Positions 35,165 to 46,934 of a stretch of DNA of 64,000 bases are shown here, one piece after another (position 1 is the stretch's first letter; the number at the start of each line of letters is the position of its first letter). The stretch covers positions 50,519,674 through 50,583,673 of the forward strand of contig CM043962.1 of NCBI GenBank assembly GCA_014529385.2, given 5' to 3'. Source of the stretch: Adiantum capillus-veneris. Taxonomy: Eukaryota; Streptophyta; Polypodiopsida; Polypodiales; Pteridaceae. The position numbers and the translations under genes are program-made. The notes beneath the pieces were generated by a model. It was not told the origin of the DNA and did no database searches. It saw nothing but the letters and a program-made list of their open reading frames with translations.

Positions 35165-37765
35165 TGTCAAAGTATGGATTCGGGTTGGAGTACCTCTTCT
35201 TGATCCTTGATCTCTAGAGGGTCTTCAATTATTGTTTTTCTTGGTGGCTCCCCTTTGTAAGGCTTGAGTAGGCTCACACTAAAAGCATTGTGTATGAGCC
35301 AATGATTGGGAAACTTTAATTGATAAGCCATCTCATTGATTGGCTTAAGAATGTGAAAAGGACAGTAGTATCTTTTTGTTAACTTAGCATAATACCTTTG
35401 GTGGCCCGTAGTATTCTTGCCCGTAGTTTTCCTTAAACGAGCCTTGGGAAACTTTAGCAACAACCAATCATTTTTCCTAAAATCTAGGGCTCTTCTGTGC
35501 TTGTTAGCAGCAACGTTTTTCCTTTACTGTGAGATGGATATTTCCTCTTCAATCTTTTGAAAAGATTATTGTAGGTCTCGTCTATATGCATCAACAATGA
35601 AGATCTTCCCATGTAATTTAAGTAGAAAGGGACTTTTAGATCTTTCCTCTATGACCTCAAAAGGTGCCTTTCTTGTAGAAGTATGTACAGTGTTATGGTA
35701 CACATACTCTACAAGGGGTAAGTACTTCCCCCATTGTGAGCATTGATCTACTTGTGTAACATAGGATTTTAGTAGATCTAGAATTGTAAGGTTAGCTATC
35801 TCACTTTCGCCATCTGTTTGTGGGTGATAGGCCAAAGAGAAATTTAACATTGTACCTAGATTCTCAAAGAGATCCTTCCAAAAATTACTGGTCATTCTAG
35901 GATCTCTGTCCAACACTATGGATGTTGGAAAGCCATGGTACTTGCAAATATGAGATATGAAGAGGTTTGCCCTTTGATATGCCTTAATAGTCTTTTTGAT
36001 AGGTGTAAAGTGTTCTTGTTTGCTAAACCTATTGACTATTATAGATATTCTTGTATTCCCATGGATAGACTTGGGAAATACAAAGATAAAATCCATAGAT
36101 ATGCTCTTCCATGGTGAATCAAGAGTTGATAGTGGATGGAGCAGTCCAGGTTGCTTCCCTCTATCATACTTTGTCTTTTGGCATACCACACATTTTGAAA
36201 CATACTCTTGCATGTCCACTTTCATGGTAGGCCAATAGAAGTACATATCTACTCCTCAAGTAGTGGGTTGAATCCCTCTATGCCCTGCATAAGGAGGTGC
36301 ATGAGATTCATACATTACTTTCTCGTGGAGTGAGTTAGTAACACTTAGCCAGGTAGCCATCTTGCAAGGTGAATGGTTCCTTTTTCTTCCCTAAGACAAG
36401 GGCTAAAATCATATCTTTGAAATTGGGATCAGTAGCATACTCATCTATCATAGAAGATAGATCATTGTGAGTTGCTATAGATACCGCATTTTATCTTGGC
36501 CGTCGTGATAGTGCATTGGCTGCATGATTGTGCTTGCCAACAATGTGAGAAACATGAAAATTAAATTGCGAAAAAAATATGCCCACCTCGTTTTTTTGTC
36601 GGAGAGTTTGGTTTGCGTCATGCAGTACTTGAGATTTTGATGATCCGTTCTTAGGATGAATGGAGTCCCCATAAGATAGTGCTTCCATGAATCTAGGGCG
36701 TTTAGAATACCTAGTAGCTCTTTTTTGTATATACCCAATACTCGCTCAATGGAGTTGAGTCTTTGACTCTTGTATGCTATGGCATGCCCTTCTTGAAGAA
36801 AAACTGCTGCAAGGAAATCACCACAAGCATCACATTGGACCTCAAATAACTTTGAGAGATCCGGTAATGTAAGCATATGTTGATATAGATAAGCTTCTCT
36901 TTGAGATTCTAAAAAGCATCTTGCTCTTTTGTAGTCCATGTATAGTTAACGTTCTTGCTCTTTTGTAGTCCATGTATAGTTAACGTTCTTTTTTGTTAAG
37001 TCATGTAATGATATTGCTATTAGAGAGAATTTTTCTATGAAGCATCTGTAGTATGCACACAGACCAATAAAGCCTCGTAGCTCGTGTATATTCCTTGGAT
37101 TAGGCCATCTTTTTATTATCTTTAACTTTGCTGGATCCATACAAATGCCATCTTGAGAGATAATGTGACCTAAGTATTGAATATCTTGTAGGAAAAATTC
37201 ACTCTTCTATTTAATGAAAAGCTTATTCTCTCTTAGAACTTGAAAGATTACCTGGAGATGTTGCTTATGCTCCTCAAGAAAATTGGAGTAGATAATAATA
37301 TCATCGAGGAATTCTCCATTAAACTTGCGGTGGATCCTAAAAAATTTCTCCATTAAGCGTTTGAATGTGGCCGAAGCATTTGTCAAGCAAAAAGGCATGA
37401 CAAGATATTCATAAAGACCAAATGTCATGCAAACTTTACAATATCTTCGTTGAATATCCTTATTTGATGATAGCCACGTTTAAGGTCAATCCTACTGAAG
37501 TAGGTAGACCCTTGTAACTTATCAAATAGATCTTCTACCCGTGACACGCAAAATCTATTTTTTATAGGGACCCTATTTGGCGCTCTATAGTCGAAACACA
37601 TGCGATATGTGGCATCTTTCTTTTGTGCCTCACCATCCCTTTTTCTACCAGTTTATGTACTTGCCTCATGATCTCCTTCTTTGGAGCTTGTGCAACTCAA
37701 TAATGGGGATTATTAGGTGGTGAGCTTCTTGGTAGAAGATCTATTGCATGATCATCATCCCCTTG
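35165..37765 (-). pseudogene. pol: Ty3/gypsy pol fragment (RT, RNase H, integrase, C-terminal tail)
   Basis: Reading leftward: an RT entry region near 37740 (HAIDLLPRSSPP), RT core with RIDLKRGYHQIRI (about 37500), LYEYLVMPFCLTNASATF and FLDDIIIYS (about 37300), connection KRWPNPRNIHELRGFIGL (about 37100), RNase H with CDACGDFLAAVF and AIAYKSQRLN (about 36800), integrase zinc-binding CVVCQKTK (about 36190) and core with SMDFIFVFP and LDRDPRMTS, HPQTDGESE (35900-35820), and a tail HNAFSVSLLKPY (about 35280). These are the replication and integration enzymes of a Ty3 element. Frameshifts and a 34-bp tandem duplication break it. No LTR is recognised at either end. Confidence 0.8.
36920..36987. 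repeat. 34-bp tandem duplication in the pol fragment
   Basis: 36920-36953 and 36954-36987 are identical copies of a sequence beginning CTTGCTCTTTTGTAGTCC. The unit is not a multiple of three, so it shifts the frame between the RT connection and RNase H. Confidence 0.9.
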
Positions 37766-37767
37766 TT

Positions 37768-39490
37768 ATTAGTGATTCAAATGTACATGATATACTTGAT
37801 GAGGAAGGGCTGAGAATGAGCAAGCTAGAGGTATGCCTAAATGGCTGGTGCATACTTTGCGTGATAGTAAATTTTGGATGCACCTTTGTCTAGTCATACT
37901 CATTCAGGTTCTTGCCATGTATCTTATGCATCAAATTGTTATGCTTTGGCCGTGTCTAGTTTATGTGATGTTGAGAAACCTCTGTCTTTTGATGAAGCAC
38001 AAAATTCAAAAAATTGGATGGCTACCATGCAATTAGAATATGATGCACTTATAGAAAATGACACATGGACTTTATGTGATTTGCCTCCTGATAAAAAGTC
38101 CATTGGTACAAAGTGGGTTTACAAGCTGAAACACAAGCCGGATGGTGAGATTGATTGCTATAAGGCTTGACTTGTTGCAAAAGGTTATGCACAACAAAAA
38201 GGCATAGATTATGAAGAGACTTTTTCTTCCACTTGTCGTATGACTACTATGAATTTTCTATGTGCATTGGCAGCTCATTTTGGTTGGGATGTACATCAGT
38301 CAAACATTATTATTGCTTTCTTGAATGGTGACATATTTGAGGAAGTTTATGTAACGCAACCTTGTGGTTTTGTCGAGAAAGGACAAGAGGAAAAAGTGTG
38401 AAAATATAAGAAAGCTTTGTATGGGTTGAAGCAATCTCCTCGTGCTTGGTATGAGAAGGATGACACTCATTTGGTCAAATGAGGCTTTTGTAACAGTCCA
38501 ACAAAAAGCACATTGTATGTGAAGCGTGAGGGTGATGTACGTCTCATTGTCGTTCTCTATGTGGATGATTTGCTGATCACTAGAACAAATGAAAAACATA
38601 TTGATTTATTTAAGGCTGACTTGAATGCTACTTTCAAGATGAAAGACTTGGGTTTGTTGAATCATTACTTGGGCATACAATTTAAGCAGTGTGATGGTGG
38701 TATTGCCTTGTGTCCAAACAAGTTACATAGAAACATTTCTCTGTAAGTTTAGACTTGAGGATTGCAAACCTAGTGCCCCTCTTATGGAAACAGGTTTGAA
38801 ATTGAGTCTTTATGATGTTGGTGATCCTATTGATGTCACTCTTTACCAAACTATTGTTTGCTTCCTTATTTATGTACGCAACACAAGGCCGGATATTTAG
38901 TTTGCAGTCTTACGAGTCAGCAGATTTATGCATAGCCTAGGGTCTAAGCATTGACAGGTTGTCAAGAGGATTTTTTGCTACTTGAGTAGCACTTTACATC
39001 TTGGCCTATTTTATCCCAAGAGGGGGGATCATTGTTGCCATACTTACATGCTCTTTTGGACACAAATTGGGCTGGTTGTTTTGACACGTGAGTGTCCTCA
39101 AGTGGTTTTTTGTTTCATGCTCAATAGTTCATGTATATCATGGTTGAGCAAGAAGAAACCTACTATGGCCAAATCTAGTTGTGAGACTGAGTACATGGAA
39201 GTCTTTATAGATTCGATCGAGTGTGTATGACTCAAATGCCTTATGGATGATTTGGATGTTGGAGAGGACACTGCCAACACCATCTACACTGCTAGTCAAA
39301 GTGCATTGGCAGTTGCAAGGAACCCAGTTTTTCATGCTTGCACAAATCACATTGAAGTGCATTACCACTATGTCACGCAGAGGCTCTCAGCAGGAGAGAT
39401 CAGCTTGGATTATGTGCCAACATAGGACAACCTTGTAGATATAACATAATCAAAAAACTTACAAAGCAAGGCCATGCTTGGACCAAGCCA
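37768..39490 (+). pseudogene. pol: Ty1/copia pol fragment (RT and RNase H)
   Basis: The copia-type RT (RVT_2) starts with SFDEAQNSKNWMATMQLEYDAL (about 37990), then TWTLCDLPPDKKSIGTKWVYKLK, AKGYAQQKGIDYEETF, IAFLNGDIFEEVYVTQPCGF, KALYGLKQSPRAWYEK and the active site YVDDLLIT (about 38560). RNase H follows with SSCISWLSKKKPTMAKSSCE and SAGEISLDYVPT. The YVDD catalytic pair is intact, but stops near 38168, 38399, 38480 and 38744 and several frame changes make this a dead copy. The left part (integrase, gag) is missing. The element abuts the Ty3 fragment near 37768. Confidence 0.8.
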
Positions 39491-39554
39491 TGACATGATA
39501 AACAGTCCATCCAACATACATTGGCTAACGGCTGATCTACACCAGTAAGCATGC

Positions 39555-39760
39555 TGACTAAATTAGTGGGTCTACACTAATGCTGCCTAAACCAGCAAAT
39601 CTGCATTTTGAATTCATGTTGCCTAAATCGGCGAATCTACACTAGTGCTGCCTAAACCAATGGATTTGCACTTTTAAGGTCGTCTTGCCTAAATTGGCGA
39701 ATCTACACTAGAAGAGGGGCACAGCCTAAATCGGAAAGTCTGTGTCTCTAGGTGTGTGGT
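39555..39760 (+). repeat. Short tandem motif after the copia fragment
   Basis: About six imperfect copies of a 29-36-bp motif of the type GCCTAAATCGGCGAATCTAC, with starts near 39553, 39580, 39616, 39645, 39684 and 39722. They lie just beyond the RNase H end, so they probably belong to the 3' end of the copia element. Confidence 0.6.
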
Positions 39761-39879
39761 ATGCAACTATCAAGTGATGGTACTACGGATGTAGCGATTG
39801 TTTAGAAATCCATTGACACTCTTCCAAAGGATGGTTTTTGTATTTTACCAAATATCTTATTTACTAGTTTCCTATGCAA

Positions 39880-40998
39880 GTAGTGGTCATGTCATGATCT
39901 AAAATTATTTTGTGAGTCAGAATTTCTTCATCATCCTCAATTAAGGGGGGGTCAGTTGTGCAAGGAGTATCGGGAGTAGGTCCCTTATGTGGTCTCAACA
40001 AACTAACATGGAAGAGTTGTGTATTTTCCAATGTGAGGGAATTCCCAAGCGAAACCCATTGTCATTTATCTATTGAATAATTTTGAATGGACCATAAAAT
40101 CTAGGGGCCAATTTTACTTTGAAATGTTTTTCTACGCTTTTTCAGCATTTTTTTCTATTCTAAGCCAAACAAGGTCATTTTCTTTAAAAGGTGCAGATCT
40201 TCTTTTCTTGTTGGCTTGTGCAGTGTATCTTTGTTGTGCTCGTTTCATGCAAGCTGTGGCTTCTTGTAAAATGTGTGTGTGGTCTCTTGCTAAAGTGTCA
40301 GTCGACAAGGAAATCAGTGCCAAAAGTAGAGACAGGGACAGGGAGTTTCTTCCCATAGACAATTGCAAAGGGTGCATGGTTTGTGGAGGAGTGAGGGGTG
40401 TTATTGTAATCTAATTGAAGAATCTTCAGTGGTATAAGATCTAAGGGTCCATAATAGTGTTGTTCGTGGCTTCTGTTTGACCATAACTTTCAGGGTGAAA
40501 TGCAGATGTGAAATCCATTGTAGAGCCTAAGTTTTTGGCTAGGGCGACCCAAAAGTGATTGCAAAAGTGGCCATCTCGATCAAAGAGAATGATATTTGGC
40601 GAAGCCATGATAGGGAAAGATGGTTTTGAGAAAAACGTTTGCAGCCTGTGGTGCAGACATTGTCTTTTTGCAAGGTACAAAGTATGCTTGTTTGCTAAAA
40701 TGGTCAACTATGGTCCATATCATATCATTGTGTGAGGATGTGGTGGGAAGTCCCGTGATAGAATCCATGGAGATTTGTTTCCAAGGGCTAGCAGGGATAG
40801 GGAGGGGCATTAAAAGACCATAAGACTTACCATGATGACGTTTAACTCTTTGACAAATCAAACATTCTCAAAGAAATTTTGTGATATCATGCTTCATTTC
40901 AAGCCAGAAAAAATGATCTTGACATGTAGTGAGTGTGGGATTGAATTCCTTGGTGACCCATATAGGGTGGTGCATGCATTTTAGTCATTGATATTTCC
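39880..40998 (-). pseudogene. Integrase and C-terminal tail of element 4
   Basis: Reading leftward from 40998: DHFFWLEMKHDITKFL and, after a stop, ECLICQRVKRHHGK (zinc-binding part, about 40870), then the core SPWKQISMDSITGLP, TIVDHFSKQAYFVP, NIILFDRDGHF and SAFHPESYGQTEATN (to about 40450). The catalytic D, D and E positions appear present but in different frames. The tail includes DLVWLRIEKNAEKA (about 40140) and FHVSLLRPHKGPTPDTP, EDDEEILTHKIL (to about 39880), the usual end of Ty3 pol. Integrase inserts the element's DNA into chromosomes. This copy is broken. Confidence 0.7.
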
Positions 40999-41002
40999 TT
41001 AA
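40999..41002. repeat. TTAA target duplication, left copy
   Basis: TTAA immediately before CACTAGGTTGGTAA. Confidence 0.75.
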
Positions 41003-42338
41003 CACTAGGTTGGTAATGGGACGCTTTTATGTCCTGGGACACTTTTATGTCCTGTTAATTTACCATTTTCCTTGAATTATGTCAAGAGATTCAAAATGGA
41101 TTTTGAGCTGCTATCTATCTAGAAATTTGTCTCATGAGCTGAAAAAAACTCGACATTTTTTTGGAATATCAATTCCATCTTTAACCTTGTCCTTGCACAA
41201 CATTTCACAACCTAAACGGTGTGAAAAAACGGGTCCTGTTTTTGGCATTTTTCAACTTTTTGCAACTATACCACTCTAGAATTCATGTTTATGAGGTCTA
41301 TAATGCTAGAGAACTATCTTTAGTAGTCCTCAACATGTCCTGATGCTTCTAGGGACAAATAAATATTAAAGTTGTAAGTTATGACCAAATTACAAAAATT
41401 GTCAAATCTTGTTTTTGAGCCAATTTTAGCTCTTCTATGATTTTTTTGGTGGATTTCATGATATCCAAATGCATTTTTGATTTTCTATGTCGCATATTGT
41501 AACATAAAGCTAATATTCCTTGAGTTTTGGGCACCTAATACCCTATTTTTCATAGTACACAAGGATGGTTGATTTTTTCAATTATAGAAGAAAACGAAAC
41601 ATTCTAGTATATCAAGTATAGCTTTTTCAATATTGTTAGTTTCTTGTGACAACTACATGCATTTTGTAGGTAGTAACCATACTAGTCATAAGGATCAAAT
41701 TTGGCTAGATATTGAATAGTTTCTATGGGATTCTACAACTCATAATGTTGAACCCAGTTTTTTCATGTTTGTTGTATTTAGCACTTCACCTTTGTCCCCA
41801 AGATTCCCCTTGGTAAGAGATGTATTATTCTTTTGACATGCTCCATGGCTCCTTATGAACATAAAGGACAATAGGGAACTAAGAAAACATGCATATATTA
41901 TTTGTATTGAGTGTGGCTATAGAAACTTTGATGATAGGTTTGCAGAATGGTAAAAATTCAACTTTTTTGTACCTATTTATTTTGGCAAAACAAAAAATAG
42001 TGAGTGAGAAGCAATCATATGTTCTAATCACCAACCCATTGAAGTTAACTAGGGAATTTATCTCAAGTCCTACAAAAATCCCTAATCTTATTTTTATGCA
42101 ACAAAACGTAAGAAATGACTGTTTTGATGAAAATGCACTGGTCCATCAACTTTGGAGACTTGGTGTGACCAAAAGATGAGAAATTTTACAAGTTTCTTAT
42201 TTTTTCCATGTGTAGTAGGCCTTGAACTATAACCTCATGAAAGGATTTTACAAAATGAGTGGATCTAATATGGTTTTGGAGGTTTTTTCAAAACCCTGAA
42301 AGGACACTTTTATGTCCTGTTAGGTTACCAACCTAGTG
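41003..42338. mobile_element. TTAA-flanked inverted-repeat element (piggyBac-like, non-autonomous)
   Basis: The two ends are a perfect 14-bp terminal inverted repeat, CACTAGGTTGGTAA, and TTAA is present on both sides (40999-41002 and 42339-42342). TTAA duplication is the signature of piggyBac-type transposition. Inside each end lies the motif GGACACTTTTATGTCC (about 41037-41052 and 42302-42317), with a near copy at 41019-41034. The inside is AT-rich with no transposase; the longest frame (41889-42179) has no recognised domain. The element splits the integrase region of element 4 exactly at the TTAA, so it is the younger insertion. The superfamily assignment is inference from TSD and TIR only. 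Confidence 0.65.
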
Positions 42339-42342
42339 TTAA
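42339..42342. repeat. TTAA target duplication, right copy
   Basis: TTAA directly after CTAGTG at the right end of the element. Confidence 0.75.
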
Positions 42343-42672
42343 AGGGTGTTGTGATGCATAGCTTTTTTTGAAAATAAAAATAACTATTTACCAAGCTGTA
42401 GTGTTCATAGGGAAGAACATTATGGTGATGTATTTCAAACCAAGCACGTGAGAAATGTGGATCTTGAGCATATGTGTTAGGCATAGAATGAAATGATTGC
42501 ACATCACTCACAGAAATGTGATCAAATAAATATGCTTGATTTTATTAAAGACACATGAGCGAGTAACAGAAATAACATTCACTTCAGGGTTTCCACTTAA
42601 TTCATTTGCTACTACATTCACTTTACCTGGTTGGTATTGTATCATGGGGTGAAAATTTTGTATGAAACCGGT

Positions 42673-43065
42673 TCATTTGATATGACGATCAAAAATGGTG
42701 GATTGAGTAAGAAGATGTTTAATGGCATGTTGGTCAGTTTTGATTAGAACTTCATAGCCCATAAGATAGTGTTTCCAAATGTCTAGATCATGGACTACTG
42801 CTACCATTTCTTTATCATATGTGCCGTATTTGGTTTCAGATGGTTTGAGTTTTTGACTTTTCAAGGCAAGTGGGTGATCATTTTGCATTAAGACTGCACC
42901 TATATCTGAGCCACTAGTGTCTGTAACAACTACAAAGAAGGGTTGTGTGAAGTCAGATAATTGTAGGATAGGGGCATGTGTAAAAAGATATTTGAGAGTG
43001 TCAAATGATTTTTGTTGTGTGGGGCCCCAATTGAATGGTACTTTTTGACGAAGTAAAGTGGTCAT
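42673..43065 (-). pseudogene. RNase H region of element 4
   Basis: The frame begins MTTLLRQKVPFNWGPTQQKSFDTLK, the RT thumb/connection, followed by the RNase H signature VVTDTSGSDIGAVLMQ (catalytic D present), KYGTYDKEMVAVVHDLDIWKHYL (catalytic E present) and VLIKTDQHAIKHLL (third acidic residue present). It ends at 42673, after which the link to integrase has decayed. The three acidic residues needed for RNA cleavage in RNA-DNA hybrids are all visible. Confidence 0.75.
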
Positions 43066-43102
43066 TGGTGATGCAATGTGCGAGAAATTTTTGACATATT
43101 TC

Positions 43103-43891
43103 TCATAAAAGCCTGCCGCCTAGAAATGATTTGATGTCATGCACAGATTTGGGGATAGGCCATGTTTTGATAGCGTCAATCTTTTGAGGGTCAGCGGATA
43201 TGCCTGTTTTCGAGACTATGTGGCCTAAATAGTCAATGTGAGTTCGAGAAAATGTACTTTTGTCAGGATTTGCAAACAATTGGTGCTCACACAGTAGCTC
43301 AAAGAAAATATGCAGGTGATTTTTGTGCTCATGCTCATCACGACTGAAAATCAAAATGCCATCAAAGGACACAATAACAAATTCTTGATATTCAAGAAAG
43401 ATTTTGCTCATCATCCTAGCAAATGTGGCAGGTGCAGTTGTGAGACCAAACGATAAAACAATAAACTCAGATTGGGTACAAAATGTAGTTTTAAAAATGC
43501 CGTTAGGGTGCATACAGATCTGATGGTATCCTGATTTCAAGTCAATTTTGCTAAATAGTTTTGCTCCTCGTAAGCAATCTACGAGGTCGTCTATATGTGG
43601 GATGGGATAAAAATTTTTGATAGTGACCTTGTTTAATGCGCGGTAGTCTATACACACACAAAAAGTTTTGTTTTTCTTTTGGACCAGGAGAACTGGGGCA
43701 CCAAAAGGGGATGCACTAGGATGGATGAGGCCCTTGTCTAGGAGTTCAGTGATTTGTTTTTGGATTTCTTGTTGGTGCAATGGATTATGTCTATATGGTG
43801 CTTTGTGTGGAGATTGTGAGCGTGGAAAATTTTCAATTTTATGGTCTAATTCACCACGAGAGGGTAAGAAATTAGGGGGATAATCATCCAC
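43103..43891 (-). pseudogene. Reverse transcriptase of element 4, active site mutated
   Basis: A 262-codon frame covers the palm and fingers: PYRHNPLHQQEIQKQITELL, FGAPVLLVQKKNKTF, IDYRALNKVTIKNFYPIP, FSKIDLKSGYHQI (first catalytic D) and SFGLTTAPATFARMM. The active site reads FVIVSFDGILIFS where Y-x-D-D is expected, so the second aspartate of the pair is G and the tyrosine is S. It continues to DYLGHIVSKTGISADPQKIDAI and stops at 43103, one frame change before the RNase H region. The long open frame with a dead active site suggests a moderately old copy. Confidence 0.8.
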
Positions 43892-44067
43892 AAAGCAATC
43901 AACATACTGTGAGAAGAAATCATTATATGTGAGAGACAGATGGTTGTGTGTGCTCTACTTCAGTAACAAATATCATATATGCTTTGTCATCTTTTCGTAG
44001 TGCATGTTTTGCTTGTGTGTGTGGTATCAAGGGGAACATAGCGAGTGATGCATCAGCAGAAAGTGAA

Positions 44068-44475
44068 CTAGATTTGCCATTGAAAATGAAATTCATTGTG
44101 TGTGCGGTAGTCAATTTGTGGATTATGTTGGTGACGGAAAGGCATGCCCAAGAGGATGTCAATGGATTGCAATTGTGCAATTAAAAAATCACGTTTTTTT
44201 ATGTAATAACCTATAGTAATTGCGAGAGATTTAATCTCATGCGTGCCATTGTACCTAGTACCTTGAAAAGCACATTTGACGTTGTATGCAAATGGTGTGG
44301 TGGACAAATTCAACTTTCTAACCAATTTTCCAGAAAGAAAATCTTGTGAACTACCATCATCGTGTAAAATAGACACACTTGAATCTTGAATTTTGCCTGT
44401 TTGACTAAGCAAGGCATGGATTGAAATTGGTGTACCTGGTACATGAGGTGGTGTTGCAGCTGTCCGAGTAACCAT
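44068..44475 (-). pseudogene. Protease region of element 4
   Basis: The frame resembles the gag-end and protease of Ty3 elements: VSILHDDGSSQDFLSGKLVRKL, in the place of A-L-I-D-S-G-A-T-H-N-F-I, then FLIAQLQSIDILLGMPF, the conserved I-L-G-M-x-F end. The active-site triad reads D-D-G instead of D-S/T-G. It is linked to the RT frame (from 43891) by about 170 bp of decayed sequence. Confidence 0.6.
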
Positions 44476-45607
44476 GTCATCGTCCAGGGGGTCTGATTCA
44501 TCTTCAATGTTGTGTATGCGAGCTGTGGATTGGCGAGGTGCGGGTGGACGATTGTTGGTGCAGTTGGCTTCAACCTGGCCCTATTGGCGGCACTTGAATC
44601 ACCAAACACCATTGTGACGTGCAGGGGGATTGGGATGATGATGTGTGTTTAAAATTTGAGGTGCAGCGTGTGTGGGTGTGATGGTGAAATTGTGTTGTGG
44701 GCGATGATTATTTTGGTGACTACGAGGAAAAGGGGGTGGACGGTTTTGTGTGTATCTATCGAAATGATTGCCGTTGCGAGTGTGGTTACATTGTTTTTAC
44801 CCCATTGATTGGGAGGTTGAAGATTGGGATGGTTGGGGTTACGCGTGTTGCACACTACATGGACGATAGAGGTTGATTTCTTTCTCAGCATCGTAGGCCA
44901 AGGATATAGCTTCATAAAGAGATGTCGATTTGAGAGAATTGAGTTTTGATTGTATACCATTGGGAAGGCCATCTTCATATTTTCATTGGAGAGAGTTTGC
45001 AAAAACTTCTTCTACCATACGGAGGAGTAGAAGACGTTCCCAGAAGCGGTCGGTGTAATGGGAGATAGTGTCTTCTTGCATACAGGAGAATTTGGCCCAA
45101 GCACGACGAGCGTAAAGGCCAAACTGAGGGGGTAGGAAGGAATCTTTGACCCGATGTTGAAAGCTGTTCCAAGTTGATGGTCCTTCTACCGTTTTGCGAA
45201 GCACGCTCCACCAAAGGGAAGCTTTACCAGAAAGGTGATTAGTAGCACATCTAATTTTATCTTTTTCAGTGAAAGATTCACCAGCACAATAATTGTCGAA
45301 TTGAGTTAGCCAAGATAGCAGTGCTTTACCAATTTTGCGACCATCGAACTTGAAAAACGTGAAGATTTTTGACCTATCTTAGCGTCTTTGCTGGATTCTT
45401 GAGCTTCGAACGCAGCCTTCAAAATTTTGTCATACATTCATCTTTGTTGTCGTCGTCACATGCTCTTTTCTAATCATTTGCTGCAAGATGTTTATTTGCA
45501 GCGTCTAATTCTTGTTGCAATAAGAATACTTGTTGCTCCAAGGTTGGTGACGGGAGAGGTGAATCAATGGTCCAATCGGAAGGGTTACTCATGCCGTTCG
45601 TCTCCAT
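44476..45607 (-). pseudogene. gag: Gag of element 4, decayed
   Basis: The likely start at 45607 reads METNGMSNPSDWTIDSP followed by a leucine/glutamine-rich helix (LEQQVFLLQQEL), with a stop soon after. A capsid-like part at 45204-44983 reads TWNSFQHRVKDSFLP and DTISHYTDRFWERLLLLRM. After this, GLPNGIQSKLNSLKSTSLYEAISLAYDAEKEI fits the end of a Retrotrans_gag domain. No intact zinc knuckle is visible. Several stops and frame changes break the gene. Confidence 0.55.
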
Positions 45608-46575
45608 CACGAAGCGAAAAATTAATAATCAGGTTGATGTGCTGCAAATTGCGATCCGGAGTTGAGAATTTTTGTCGAATAAATTCGACGATGCGGATGC
45701 TGCGTTGTTTGATGGAGTTACTTCATTGTGCATGAGCGTGTAGGAGCGCCAACATCGAGGCCGTAAGACGAGTGAGAGGTGTATGTGATCTTGCTTAGAG
45801 ATGGTGAAGAGAAAAAAATCTCCTGCCAAGCTTCTTTTTCCCCAAAAAAAGAGAGAATGTGTGTTTTTCTTGCAGGTATCCGAAAAGAAAAAAAGAGGCG
45901 GGAGGGGGGGGGGGGGGGGGGGGGGGGGTCATTTGATGTGATGGAGCGTACCGATAATGGTAAAGTTTGGAGATTACTTGGTGGTTAGAATAAATTTGAG
46001 GCTATTGTTGCTGGAGGAAAAAGGAGCGCCCGTTACTTGTTGGTTACTCGGTGAAAAGCATCATAAGGCTTGGTCCATGCAGAGGTCTCGACTGGTGCGT
46101 GTCTTGAGAGGAGGGGTATTAGTGGAGATGGTTTGTGCTCAACAGTAGCGCCAATTTGGAGGGTAGCCGGAGGTAGGTGAAGCCACAGTCAAAAGGTGGG
46201 TAGAGGCTTAGGCGAAAGCAGATTCTCAGGTAGATGCAACTCAATTGTCTCCCTCTGTGTGGGGGTCGCAGCCCACTGGCTCAAATCCATAAGCGATGAA
46301 GGTCGATTAGTAGCTTGATAAGCCTCATCCTTTTCTGCTTTCAAACTTAAAACAATGCTCTTATTAGGGGTATTTCTCCACGGGCGGTAGGCTCGTGATG
46401 CCAACAAAGAAAAGGGGAGCTCGCCTTACTCGTCACCATTCATTACACAAGTCGACACTATTTGGCAAAAATAATTGAATTGATGAAAATAACTTAGCTT
46501 GATTCATGCTAATCCCCTTTCCTCCATAAACCTATGCGGATCTCGTAGAATTTGATGACTTTCGAGGATATTGTC
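45608..46575 (-). other. Leader of element 4
   Basis: Non-coding between the proposed gag start and the primer site, with a G25 run at 45904-45928. A second, weaker primer-like sequence (TGGCATCACGAGCC on the minus strand) lies at about 46391-46404, so the exact primer site is not certain. Confidence 0.4.
45904..45928. repeat. G25 homopolymer
   Basis: Twenty-five consecutive G after a GGA stretch, in the leader of element 4. Confidence 0.9.
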
Positions 46576-46579
46576 CCTG

Positions 46580-46591
46580 GCTCTGATACCA
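46580..46591 (-). promoter_or_regulatory. Primer binding site, tRNA-iMet type
   Basis: The minus strand reads TGGTATCAGAGC, the exact complement of the plant initiator tRNA-Met 3' end used by many LTR elements. It is followed by CAGGGACAA. The LTR end CTGTAGCA lies just before it. Confidence 0.8.
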
Positions 46592-46718
46592 CTGCTACAG
46601 CGATTGCATGATGCTCCTATAAAAAACTCTATAGCATAACAGACTGCAACAATCCAATCAATAAACAGCATACCTAGTAAGCCCATGGTTGCACACGAAC
46701 CCGACTAATCACAGAGGG

Positions 46719-46863
<145 letters not shown>

Positions 46864-46926
46864 ACACAAGCAATGGGTGCAATCTCCCCCCGTGCAAGAG
46901 TGAGCATGTCCCTCTTGCACGTATTT

Positions 46927-46934
46927 AATTTATA
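46927..46934 (-). promoter_or_regulatory. TATA box in the LTR of element 4
   Basis: The minus strand reads CTATAAATTAAATAC, a plausible LTR core promoter. Transcription would start near 46900, just before the microsatellite. Confidence 0.45.
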
